A DNA stretch of 37,943 bases from the IMG/VR virus record IMGVR_UViG_3300025383_000050, positions 1-37,943 of that record; one strand, written 5' to 3'. Under the pieces are notes generated by a model. It did no database searches and had not been told where the DNA came from. It was given only the letters and a program-made list of their open reading frames with translations. Position 1 is the first letter of the stretch, and the number at the start of each line of letters is the position of its first letter. Of the stretch, positions 26,652 through 33,188 are shown in pieces. Source of the stretch: a virus. The translations under genes were made by a program, and so were the position numbers.

Positions 26652-26687
26652 CCCCCATTGGGTAGGGATAGACCTACCTGATGGGGG
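26652..26687 (+). terminator. Long hairpin after the Sak4-like gene, probable terminator
   Basis: CCCCCAT (26652-26658) pairs with ATGGGGG (26681-26687). Inside, two G-U pairs are followed by GGTAGG (26661-26666) with CCTACC (26673-26678), closing a 6-nt loop. About 15 bp of stem are followed by ATTTGCCATTT. It is strong as a hairpin but its T-tract is modest, so attenuation rather than full termination is possible. Confidence 0.7.
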
Positions 26688-26732
26688 ATTTGCCATTTAC
26701 GAGCGTAATCACACACAGCGCATCCCGTTTGT

Positions 26733-26759
26733 GTAAGGTGAACAACCTTACGAGAGGAG
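26733..26759 (+). promoter_or_regulatory. Hairpin directly before the RBS of the replisome organizer
   Basis: GTAAGGT (26733-26739) pairs with ACCTTAC (26745-26751) over a 5-nt loop. The strong RBS GAGAGGAG (26752-26759) begins at the next base. The stem could control access of ribosomes to the GTG start at 26766. Confidence 0.45.
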
Positions 26760-26765
26760 TCTCTA

Positions 26766-27623
26766 GTGTCCATCCGGCGGTCGCCTTCAGCACTACGAAA
26801 GAACTACACGGTTCTGAGCAACACCACCCTTGCCGACGAGCGTTTGTCTTGGGAGGCACGAGGCTTATTGGCGTATTTGCTCTCAAAGCCCGACAACTGG
26901 CGTGTGAGCGTCAAGCATCTAGTGAAAATCAGCCCTAACTGCGGTCGGGTAAAGACCTATCGCATTATCAAAGAACTAGAGGACTGCGGATACCTCACCC
27001 AAGAACAGACCCACGACGATGGTGGAAAGTTCGGGGAAATGGAACGCATTGTCCATGAGGTATCCGTAGGTGAAACGCCAGACGTTCTGCCCGACGAAAT
27101 CGACATCACCGTAGTTCCAAAAACCGTAAGCGGCTCAGCCGCAAGCGGCAAAACCGTATGCGGCAAACCCGCACACATAGTAAGTACTGATGATAAACAA
27201 GTACTGATTAGAACAAGTACGGACTTTAGTAATTCTTCATCACCCGATAAATCGGGCGATGGTTTCTCTCCGGAGCCAGTAGTGAAATCTGCTCCACAGC
27301 CGTATCAAGATGAGTTTGAGCAGGTGTGGAAGGCGTACCCTCGCAAAATCGGTAAGGCCGCCGCTTACAAGGTCTTTGTCGCCCGTATGCGTTCCGGCGT
27401 TTCACTACAAGAACTTTTGCAAGCGACCGAAAACTACGCCGACACCCGACGTGGCGAGCCAGACACTTTCACCATGCACGGCTCTACCTTTTTCGGTTCG
27501 TCGTTGCGCTACCAAGACTTCCTTGACAACGGCGTGGCGTTGAACGAAACTGTCGCTCCTGCTGAAAAGCCACACGGGGCAATGTCAGCGATTGAGAACT
27601 TTCTGAAACGGCGAAGTGAGTGA
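26766..27623 (+). CDS. Replisome organizer / replication initiator, 285 aa
   Basis: GTG start at 26766 behind GAGAGGAG. Residues ~10-95 are a winged-helix domain of the phage replication-protein type: YTVLSNTTLADERLSWEARG, then LLAYLLSKPDNWRVSV, then TYRIIKELEDCGYLTQE. A Ser/Gly/Lys-rich linker (~118-180) is encoded by tandem DNA repeats. The C-terminal domain (FEQVWKAYPRKIGKAAAYKVF, then TFFGSSLRYQDFL) is the one found at the end of many phage initiators and binds helicase loader or helicase. The following gene is helicase-loader-like, as in SPP1- and lambda-type systems. Layout matches lambda O, where the origin lies within the linker-coding region. Confidence 0.85.
   Translation: MSIRRSPSALRKNYTVLSNTTLADERLSWEARGLLAYLLSKPDNWRVSVKHLVKISPNCGRVKTYRIIKELEDCGYLTQEQTHDDGGKFGEMERIVHEVSVGETPDVLPDEIDITVVPKTVSGSAASGKTVCGKPAHIVSTDDKQVLIRTSTDFSNSSSPDKSGDGFSPEPVVKSAPQPYQDEFEQVWKAYPRKIGKAAAYKVFVARMRSGVSLQELLQATENYADTRRGEPDTFTMHGSTFFGSSLRYQDFLDNGVALNETVAPAEKPHGAMSAIENFLKRRSE
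27124..27260 (+). repeat. Iteron-like repeats and AT-rich stretch, candidate replication origin
   Basis: Three tandem 15-bp units with the core CCG(T/C)A(A/T)GCGGC occupy 27124-27138, 27139-27153 and 27154-27168, with a partial fourth after. Next comes an AT-rich tract with three spaced copies of AAGTACTGAT (27182, 27199; degenerate at 27215), 16-17 bp apart. Then a hyphenated palindrome follows, CCCGAT-AA-ATCGGG (27243-27256), flanked by CATC/GATG. Iterons, then AT-rich DNA, inside an initiator gene is the lambda-type origin plan. The 15-bp units also encode a five-residue protein repeat, so a purely protein reason cannot be excluded. Confidence 0.55.
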
Positions 27624-28138
27624 TGCAACCACACGAAACAGCAAAAATGTGTTTTATGCTCTCGGCGGCATTTCCGGCGTGGAAAGCCAGCGACGCAACC
27701 ATTGAGATGTATCACGCCATGCTCCAAGACCTTGATAGTGAAATCGTTATGCGAGCCACGCAAGATTGGATTTTGACGAGCGAGAAGTTTCCTACCATCG
27801 CCGGTATTCGGAACAAGTGCGCAGAGGTCGCTGGTGTTCTCGCCCCGTCAGCGACAGAGGCGTGGGGTGAGGTAATGGCGGTATGTGAAAGTTATGGCAT
27901 CTACCAACGCCGACCAGACTGGTCGCACCCGACTATCGCAGACGTGGTGAAAACTATGGGCTACCAACACATCTGCCAGACGGATAACATCGCCACCGTG
28001 CGAGCGCAGTTCGTAAAAATGTATGGCGAGTTGTCCGCCAAAGCCAATGGTGAAATCGTTATCGCAAATTCTTTCGCTCTTGGTGGCGGAAGGGTCGCAT
28101 TACCTAACTCTACTGTGGTAAAGTCGCTATCAGCCTGA
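27623..28138 (+). CDS. Helicase-loader-like replication protein, 171 aa
   Basis: ATG 27623 overlaps the stop of the organizer gene (TGATG), with GAAGTGAG just upstream; an in-frame GTG at 27620 is less likely. The first ~75 residues follow the small helical pattern of G39P-type and related phage helicase loaders: LSAAFPAWKASDATIEMYHAML, then 'DLDSEIVMRATQDWI', then 'FPTIAGIRNKC' (the 'P-t-aeir' signature). Loaders deliver the host replicative helicase to the origin-bound organizer. The C-terminal half is less clear and includes DWSHPTIADVVKTMGYQHIC, which resembles the C-terminal part of similar phage proteins. No Walker A is present, so it is not a DnaC-type ATPase. Confidence 0.68.
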   Translation: MQPHETAKMCFMLSAAFPAWKASDATIEMYHAMLQDLDSEIVMRATQDWILTSEKFPTIAGIRNKCAEVAGVLAPSATEAWGEVMAVCESYGIYQRRPDWSHPTIADVVKTMGYQHICQTDNIATVRAQFVKMYGELSAKANGEIVIANSFALGGGRVALPNSTVVKSLSA

Positions 28139-28166
28139 CCATAGGCTCAAACAGGGAAGGAACCCC

Positions 28167-28655
28167 GTGAATAAACTCACAAAGAATCAAAAAATTGGCG
28201 GCGTTGTAGGCATTGTGGTGATTATCGTTGCTCTCGCAATCGGGAACAGCCACAACAACTCAACGACGACGCAGACGACGCAGACGACGGTTAGCCAGTC
28301 AGCCCTTTGGCAGAACTGGAAAATCACCTTCGACAACACGCTTAGTCAGACTGAGGCGGACTACACAATGACGACCTCAGACCTCAGCAACGGAAACACC
28401 GCTTCTACGAACGCAGACTTCGCTAAGTTGGCGCAGGACGCAGTTGCCCTCACGGCAAACGCCACCAGCCCAGACCCAACGGTCAATGCTGAAATCCGTA
28501 CCGTCGCCCAAGACCTGCAAAGCGTTTCAAGCACGGGTATTCAGGCAATTGCCGCTGGACAGGACACGACGGCGTTCAACGACGCTTGCACTCAGTTCGG
28601 CACAGATTCCACCACCCTCGCCAATTCCATTGGCGCAGACAACAACATTTACTAA
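28167..28655 (+). CDS. Exported, membrane-anchored protein of unknown function, 162 aa
   Basis: GTG start at 28167 with RBS GGAAGGAA. Lysines at residues 3, 6 and 9 precede a hydrophobic helix (~11-26, GGVVGIVVIIVALAIG) and a Thr/Gln/Ser-rich linker. The rest (~45-162) is a polar, mostly helical domain with Asn, Asp, Ala and Thr. It contains only one Cys (near residue 143). There is no lipobox Cys after the helix. The layout is of a single-pass membrane protein with its domain outside the cell, as used in superinfection exclusion, but no known family is recognised. Confidence 0.75.
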   Translation: MNKLTKNQKIGGVVGIVVIIVALAIGNSHNNSTTTQTTQTTVSQSALWQNWKITFDNTLSQTEADYTMTTSDLSNGNTASTNADFAKLAQDAVALTANATSPDPTVNAEIRTVAQDLQSVSSTGIQAIAAGQDTTAFNDACTQFGTDSTTLANSIGADNNIY

Positions 28656-28728
28656 TGGTTTGGTGTGAACTGTGGGCAGTAATAGCCCTTGTAGTGTTAC
28701 TGCTCACAGTTTCCACCTCTAAAAAACC

Positions 28729-29229
28729 GTGACCGACGTAAAGAAATGCCCGACTTGTCGGGAAATCAAGTCTGTATCAGAGTTCACCGCAAGGCGTGAC
28801 GGTTCTGGCAAGTACGCACCACGATGCAACGAGTGTGAACGCGCCAAGCAGGTGAAAAAGCGCAACGAGGCACAAGAACGCCAACGTGAGCGTCAGCGCA
28901 ACAAACCACGCACCGAGATGAAGCGCACCACACTCAAACCAATGAGTGACAAGCGCAAGTTGGTCAATCAGCAACGCCGTGAGGCAATGCTGGAGGCGTT
29001 CGGCCCACGGGAAAAGTGGACGTGTATGGGGCAGAACAAGATGCCACACAAGTGCTTTGGTGGAATAAACGGACACGAAATCAAGTCACGCTCTCGTGCT
29101 GGGCGAACCGACGAAAACTTGCTGGACATGACCGGCATTATCACCATTTGCGACTGGCTGAACGGCTGGATTGAGGATTACCCCCGTGAGGCACACGCTT
29201 TAGGCTTAGCCAAACACGCTTGGGAGTAG
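28729..29229 (+). CDS. Zinc-ribbon plus degenerate HNH-type protein, 166 aa
   Basis: GTG start at 28729; no strong RBS. The N-terminus carries a zinc ribbon CPTC (7-10) and CNEC (33-36) like those at the start of phage recombination endonuclease VII proteins. A basic helical region follows (residues 40-90). The C-terminal part reads C99 ... C109 ... GHEI (H116) ... SRSRAGRTDEN (N130) ... C141-DWLN (N145) ... W. In typical phage HNH proteins the last part is C-x-x-C-H; here the second Cys is Leu and the His is Asn. The 'HNN' arrangement is known to be active in some nucleases, but loss of one zinc ligand may weaken it. Function as a nuclease is therefore uncertain. Confidence 0.7.
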   Translation: MTDVKKCPTCREIKSVSEFTARRDGSGKYAPRCNECERAKQVKKRNEAQERQRERQRNKPRTEMKRTTLKPMSDKRKLVNQQRREAMLEAFGPREKWTCMGQNKMPHKCFGGINGHEIKSRSRAGRTDENLLDMTGIITICDWLNGWIEDYPREAHALGLAKHAWE

Positions 29230-29242
29230 TAGCGTCTGGGGT

Positions 29243-29788
29243 ATGAGCCAGACCCCCAAAATCACAGTCCTGAATAGTGAAATCAAGCCCGGATACATTG
29301 GATTTACTCGCACCACAGGCGTTCTCGGTCGCCTAATCCAAACTGGTGAAAAACTAAAGTTCAAGGACGGCGAATACAACCACGCATTTGTCGTCGTCGC
29401 CGTCGGAACCAGCCCCGATGACGTATGGATTGTTCAGGCAACGCTGAAGGGTGTCGTCTTGTCGCACATGAGCGACCTGTATCCGACAACTAGTGAAATC
29501 CTTATTTGCCCTCCGTCGGCCACCGTTTCCCTCGACAGTGTGGTTGAGTTTGCCAACGCACAGGTAGGCGACCCCTACGGTCTTATGAGCGACATTTGCA
29601 TCGCCGTTGACATTCTTTCACCAGAGTGGTTTTGGTCGGTGCGTCGCAACGGAACGTGGATTTGCTCGGCACTCGCCGCAGAGGCACTTCGTTATGGTGG
29701 AATGCTAGAAAACTGGGGCGACATTTACACAGTCACGCCTACGCAACTAAAAAAGCGATTGGTTGCATCAGCACCGAAAACGGTCTAA
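29243..29788 (+). CDS. NlpC/P60-like (permuted papain fold) protein, 181 aa
   Basis: Residues 17-35 (GYIGFTRTTGVLGRLIQTG) begin the fold. His47 lies in YNHAFVVVA and Cys141 in WICSALAAEALRY. The order His before Cys marks the permuted YiiX-type of the NlpC/P60 superfamily. QVGDPYG at 107-113 and 'DIYTVTPTQLKKRL' at the end are usual for the family. Such proteins cleave amide bonds in peptidoglycan, lipids or proteins; in a phage this one could be an endolysin or tail-associated hydrolase. It is far from the holin-like gene at 24063, and it lacks a cell-wall-binding domain. The fold is well supported; the substrate is not known. Confidence 0.72.
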   Translation: MSQTPKITVLNSEIKPGYIGFTRTTGVLGRLIQTGEKLKFKDGEYNHAFVVVAVGTSPDDVWIVQATLKGVVLSHMSDLYPTTSEILICPPSATVSLDSVVEFANAQVGDPYGLMSDICIAVDILSPEWFWSVRRNGTWICSALAAEALRYGGMLENWGDIYTVTPTQLKKRLVASAPKTV

Positions 29789-29821
29789 CATTATCCTCAC
29801 CACAACAAGGAGAGGGAACCA

Positions 29822-30142
29822 ATGCCCGATAGCAAGCAACCGTTCTACAGCGACGATGAGAAACGCCAGTGGCTACTGAAGTGGTCAAAAGAAATGATTA
29901 CACACGGCAAGCCCGTTGAGCCGAACTGGCGTGAATACGAACGCCCTTCTGGTGTAATCCTCTACACGCCTCACAACTGCGAACGACCCGTAGCCAACGA
30001 AGTGCCACTCGGAACTATCTGGGAGTGCCGTGACTACACCAAGAAATCGCCAGACGGAAACCAACAGGTCTGCTACGACCAGTGGATTACCGAAGTGGTG
30101 AATAATGTTGTCACTTGGGTCTTGTTCAAGCGTTCGTTCTAG
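29822..30142 (+). CDS. Protein of unknown function, 106 aa
   Basis: Strong RBS (AAGGAG, AGGGAA) before ATG 29822. The sequence has aromatic-rich segments (QWLLKWSKEM; PNWREYERP; VILYTPHNCERP; GTIWECRDY; QWITEVVNNVVTWVLF) with three Cys residues. It has no signal peptide and no motif I recognise. The TAG stop overlaps the GTG of the next gene (TAGTG, 30140-30144), so the pair is translationally coupled. Confidence 0.7.
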   Translation: MPDSKQPFYSDDEKRQWLLKWSKEMITHGKPVEPNWREYERPSGVILYTPHNCERPVANEVPLGTIWECRDYTKKSPDGNQQVCYDQWITEVVNNVVTWVLFKRSF

Positions 30143-30342
30143 TGGCACGACCCAAGAAAGCGGTTGCTGAAAAAGCCCCGTCAGAACACGAGGCAAAAGT
30201 CGAGGCTTACAAATCGGCAATGCTGAACACCACTTTGTACGAGCCGTTTTGCCCGTGCGGTTGGTCATCACCCCGTTGTTTCACGGAAAGTCAAGCGGAA
30301 AAGGTCGCAAAGGCGCACGTCGCAGACCCCGGTGCGTGGTGA
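30142..30342 (+). CDS. Small CPCGW zinc-binding-type protein, 66 aa
   Basis: GTG 30142 overlaps the preceding stop; a longer frame from 30115 would overlap the previous gene further and has no RBS. After a basic helical start (MARPKKAVAEK) comes FCPCGWSSPRCF followed by a helix with EKVAKAHVADPGAW. Three Cys and a distal His form a treble-clef-like pattern seen in small phage proteins related to the C-terminal fragment at position 2-97. The role is unknown. Confidence 0.65.
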   Translation: MARPKKAVAEKAPSEHEAKVEAYKSAMLNTTLYEPFCPCGWSSPRCFTESQAEKVAKAHVADPGAW

Positions 30343-30400
30343 ATAAACATTTAGAAATCTAGGTATAGCATTTACGCAGACCCGAAAGGATTACATCACT

Positions 30401-30943
30401 ATGTCCGGTTTTCACCCCGATGAACTAAACCCCAAGTTGTCTCGCTACCCCGTAACAAAGGGTGACGTGCCGGGACACGAGTTTCATGGCAATCAGTACA
30501 CAACCGAAGAGCACCTTGCATACGATGCTATGGGGTTGGCTAACAAGAGCCTTCCCAATCTTGGGACTACCGCCGAACAGCCAACGCTCGGACACATCAA
30601 GGACAACGAAAAGGCGTATTACACCAAGATGGCGCAAGCGCACCGTGAAATTGCCGCTGGACACAAGATTGCTGGTATAAATGTGTGGAATAGACACCGC
30701 GACCCCTCAGTTTCTCATCGCCCGTCGGTGTCATACGCAAGTTCTCATCACTCGGCACAACTCAACCAAGATGCCGCCGATGCACACGACAAGGCAGCCG
30801 ACTTGTATCAAAAGATGGCAGACAAGGTGAGCACTCAAGATGGGCCTGACGAACTCACCAAGTTGGTTGCTCGTAGCCTGACCCTCAGTGCAGCAGTCGC
30901 AAGCAACAAAGCCGCAGGCGGCACCTCACCTTTGGTTGACTAA
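30401..30943 (+). CDS. FHGNQ-tagged protein A, 180 aa
   Basis: RBS GAAAGGA before ATG 30401. The N-terminus has F4-x-x-D7 and L9, then Y16-P-V, then KGDVPGHEFHGNQY at 20-33, a segment shared with the products at 30956 and 37763. After the tag, the sequence is helical and rich in His, Ala, Lys and Asp (MAQAHREIAAGHKIAG; DAADAHDKAADLYQKMADKV), with no catalytic motif. It is followed after 12 nt by tagged protein B. A short N-terminal motif kept while the body diverges suggests a targeting, packaging or processing signal. This is inference; no function is known to me. Confidence 0.78.
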   Translation: MSGFHPDELNPKLSRYPVTKGDVPGHEFHGNQYTTEEHLAYDAMGLANKSLPNLGTTAEQPTLGHIKDNEKAYYTKMAQAHREIAAGHKIAGINVWNRHRDPSVSHRPSVSYASSHHSAQLNQDAADAHDKAADLYQKMADKVSTQDGPDELTKLVARSLTLSAAVASNKAAGGTSPLVD

Positions 30944-30955
30944 AGGAAAACAATC

Positions 30956-31468
30956 ATGACCAACCCATTCTCTACTGACGCACTACTGAAATCAGTATCC
31001 AACTACCCCGTCGCAAAGGGCGATGTCACAGGACACCCCTTTCACGGAAATCAGTACGCCTCAAACCCCTTCAACAAGGACTTTGACCGTTTACGAGAAG
31101 AAGGCGCTGGCTACTCGGCTCGTGAGGCTGCCCGACGTGCTCGTGACCTTTTCCAGCACGGCTTGTCCACTCACGCACAAATCGCTAATGCCCACCGAGC
31201 GGCAGCCTTTGAGCACGGCATTGCTAGCCAAGTGCTGAAAAATGCTCTTGACAAAGAGACTAACCCCGAAAAGCGTGGCGTTCTGAAGGCGGCAATCGCA
31301 GCCCACGACCACGCTGCTGAAGTCCACAACTGGATTGCTACAAAGCAGGCGAACGAAATCTCTGGCCCCATTGCTCGTGACAACACCATGCACGCAGAAG
31401 GTGCCAGTCTGGTTGCCGAACGACTAGGTGCTGCCACGGGTGCCGACACGGGCGCAGAGTTCCGATAG
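30956..31468 (+). CDS. FHGNQ-tagged protein B, 170 aa
   Basis: RBS AAAGGAAAA before ATG 30956. F5-x-x-D8, L10 and Y17-P-V precede KGDVTGHPFHGNQY at 21-34. The body is again helical, Ala/His-rich (AHRAAAFEHGIASQVL; AAIAAHDHAAEVHNWIA) and differs in sequence from protein A. The tag is encoded by clearly different synonymous codons in the three genes, so conservation is at protein level. The proteasome-like gene starts 61 nt downstream, so both tagged proteins may be co-expressed with it. Confidence 0.78.
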   Translation: MTNPFSTDALLKSVSNYPVAKGDVTGHPFHGNQYASNPFNKDFDRLREEGAGYSAREAARRARDLFQHGLSTHAQIANAHRAAAFEHGIASQVLKNALDKETNPEKRGVLKAAIAAHDHAAEVHNWIATKQANEISGPIARDNTMHAEGASLVAERLGAATGADTGAEFR

Positions 31469-31500
31469 TCAAGTCGGGGCAAAATCCCTCAACTCTCGGT

Positions 31501-31522
31501 TAGTGAAATCCGCTAGTAGCCT
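31501..31522 (+). promoter_or_regulatory. TAGTGAAAT motif and -10 element before the Ntn hydrolase gene
   Basis: The intergenic 9-mer TAGTGAAAT (31501-31509) is followed by TAGCCT (31517-31522), which lies 6 nt before ATG 31529. The same TAGCCT-N6-ATG arrangement occurs at 32045. No good -35 is present, so the promoter call is weak, but the spacing suggests a leaderless transcript. Confidence 0.45.
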
Positions 31523-31528
31523 TGCGGT

Positions 31529-32017
31529 ATGACAACTATTGCCGCTTGGAAAGACCGCAAACAGGTATGGATGGCTGGCGACAGCGGTGCGTTTGACGAC
31601 GACACGGTAATCATTTCAGCAGAGCCAAAGGTTTGGAAAACACAAGACAGCCTCATTGGCGTGTCTGGCTCGTTTCGGATGATGGACTTACTGCGCAGTA
31701 ACAACATCAGCAACCCATACAAAATCCGTGACTTTCTCGTTTCCAAAGCAAACGACGTTGGGTTCCCGAACGACGGTTGGGGTGTTCTTGTTGCCGACCA
31801 CACGGGCATCTACGAAATTGGCTCGGACTTCGGCGTAGTGAAATCACGAGAGAACTATGGCGCAACCGGCGCAGGCGCACAAGGCGCACTTGCAGCACTT
31901 TACGCATTGGAAAAAGTCAAAGACATATCACCACAGCATCGTGTTGAGTGGGCAGTCGGCGCAACCATCGCACACTCCACGAACGCACGTCCGCCCGTCA
32001 AAGTGATTTCACTATAA
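31529..32017 (+). CDS. Proteasome-beta / HslV-like Ntn hydrolase, 162 aa
   Basis: After removal of Met, the protein begins TTIAAW, with Thr1, Asp17 in AGDSG and Lys33 in AEPKVW, exactly the proteasome-beta/HslV active-site numbering. GVSGSFRMMDLL gives the usual Gly-rich substrate-cleft segment, and GATGAGAQGALAALYAL corresponds to the late helix following 'G-G'. Length is like HslV (~175) rather than the 20S beta subunit. No HslU, Clp or other unfoldase is present, so it would act with a host partner, self-assemble, or act on small peptides. It sits between two FHGNQ-tagged proteins and an ABC-GNAT gene. The stop region contains the motif ATTTCACTA (32006-32014). Confidence 0.82.
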   Translation: MTTIAAWKDRKQVWMAGDSGAFDDDTVIISAEPKVWKTQDSLIGVSGSFRMMDLLRSNNISNPYKIRDFLVSKANDVGFPNDGWGVLVADHTGIYEIGSDFGVVKSRENYGATGAGAQGALAALYALEKVKDISPQHRVEWAVGATIAHSTNARPPVKVISL

Positions 32018-32050
32018 ACGCTTGACTACTGTAGTAAGGTTTGTTAGCCT
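32006..32050 (+). promoter_or_regulatory. Promoter TTGACT-17-TAGCCT with adjacent 9-mer, leaderless
   Basis: -35 TTGACT (32022-32027) and -10 TAGCCT (32045-32050), 17-bp spacer; the ATG at 32057 lies 6 nt beyond the -10, where transcription would start. The reverse 9-mer ATTTCACTA (32006-32014) is 7 bp upstream of the -35. No Shine-Dalgarno sequence is seen before ATG 32057, in keeping with a leaderless mRNA. Confidence 0.7.
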
Positions 32051-32056
32051 TAGCCA

Positions 32057-33184
32057 ATGACCAATCAACAGACATTTGAGTTGCAGACAACCGACGAGTG
32101 GTTGCCACTACAACGTTCCGCAACGCCGTTGGTTTCAGCACTGCAACTTGACGCAGTGACTATTGACGCTATCGCCCAGTTTGATTATCAGCCCCAAGAG
32201 GCGAAGTTCTACCCGTGGGTAATGCCACCACTACCAGCCGAGTTCGGCGTTGGTCTTATTGTCGGCGGTTCAGGCACGGGCAAGAGTGTTCTTCTCAAAG
32301 AGTTTGGTGAAATCTACGAGCCGGAATGGGGCAAGGACGTTTCGATTGCCGGTCATTTTCCCGATTACCAATGGGCTATGGAAGCGTTTTACGCCGTAGG
32401 TTTATCCTCTGTGCCGACGTGGACAAAGCCGTATCACGTTCTTTCCAATGGTGAAAAGTTTAGGGCAGACCTCGCACGGCAGGTAGGCGACAACGCCGTC
32501 ATTGACGAGTTCACCTCTGTCGTTGACCGCACCGTAGCAAAGGCAACGTCACGAACACTGCGCAAATACGTTGAGCAGAAAGAGGTGAAAAACCTCGTTC
32601 TTGCTTCGTGCCACCGAGACATTATTGAGTGGCTAGAGCCTGACTGGATTATTGACACCGACGCTGGAATGTATTGCCTACAGCCAAAGGAGTGCCTTCA
32701 TAGAGAACCGCTGGTGGCAGACATTTATCAAGTCAAACACACCATGTGGCCGTATTTCATGGAACACCACTACCTCACTTCAGGTCTTAATACCTCTGCC
32801 ACCTGTTTCGTCGCAATCGTCAATGGACAGCCAGCCGGTTTCAGCGCAATCCTCTACTTCCCATCAGGAACAATCCAAAACGCCTACCGTGAATCTCGCA
32901 TTGTGGTGAAACCAGACTTTCAGGGTCTTGGTCTTGGCACACGACTAAGCGACTGGGGCGCAAAGTATTACACCAACGCTGGCTATCGTTTCTTTGGTCG
33001 CACCGCACACGCACGTCTAGGCGAATACCGAGAGTTTTCACCACTGTGGCGAGCAACGAGTAGCAACAAGAAAGCCCGTCTTAGCAACGACCAGTTGCGC
33101 CAAAACGACATTGACCACTGGAGCCACAGCCGACGTTTCGGTTATTCGCACGAGTTTGTAGGTGAAATCCAAACTGGTGGGTAA
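32057..33184 (+). CDS. ABC-type ATPase fused to GNAT acetyltransferase, 375 aa
   Basis: Residues ~60-205 are an ABC ATPase: Walker A GGSGTGKS (70-77), an atypical signature VLSNGEKFRADLAR (128-141), Walker B NAVIDE (146-151) and a switch His in SCHRD (184-188). No membrane segment is present, so it is a soluble ABC protein, not a transporter. Residues ~220-350 are a GNAT domain with the acetyl-CoA loop RIVVKPDFQGLGLGTRL (281-297). Fusions of this kind occur in phages and bacteria, but I know of no established substrate. Expression from its own leaderless promoter suggests separate control. An acetyl-transfer reaction gated by ATP hydrolysis, perhaps on a nucleic acid or protein, is inference. 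Confidence 0.82.
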   Translation: MTNQQTFELQTTDEWLPLQRSATPLVSALQLDAVTIDAIAQFDYQPQEAKFYPWVMPPLPAEFGVGLIVGGSGTGKSVLLKEFGEIYEPEWGKDVSIAGHFPDYQWAMEAFYAVGLSSVPTWTKPYHVLSNGEKFRADLARQVGDNAVIDEFTSVVDRTVAKATSRTLRKYVEQKEVKNLVLASCHRDIIEWLEPDWIIDTDAGMYCLQPKECLHREPLVADIYQVKHTMWPYFMEHHYLTSGLNTSATCFVAIVNGQPAGFSAILYFPSGTIQNAYRESRIVVKPDFQGLGLGTRLSDWGAKYYTNAGYRFFGRTAHARLGEYREFSPLWRATSSNKKARLSNDQLRQNDIDHWSHSRRFGYSHEFVGEIQTGG

Positions 33185-33188
33185 TACT

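Noticed and set aside
27124-27168. CRISPR-like short repeats
   Set aside because: Units are contiguous 15-bp repeats without spacers inside a coding frame; an iteron or protein repeat fits better.
29885-30271. Leftward open frame of 128 codons opposite two small rightward genes
   Set aside because: The rightward genes have a strong RBS and coupled stop/start; the leftward frame has neither.
30364-30369. TATAGC as -10 of a promoter for tagged protein A
   Set aside because: No acceptable -35 at 16-18 bp; not strong enough to list.
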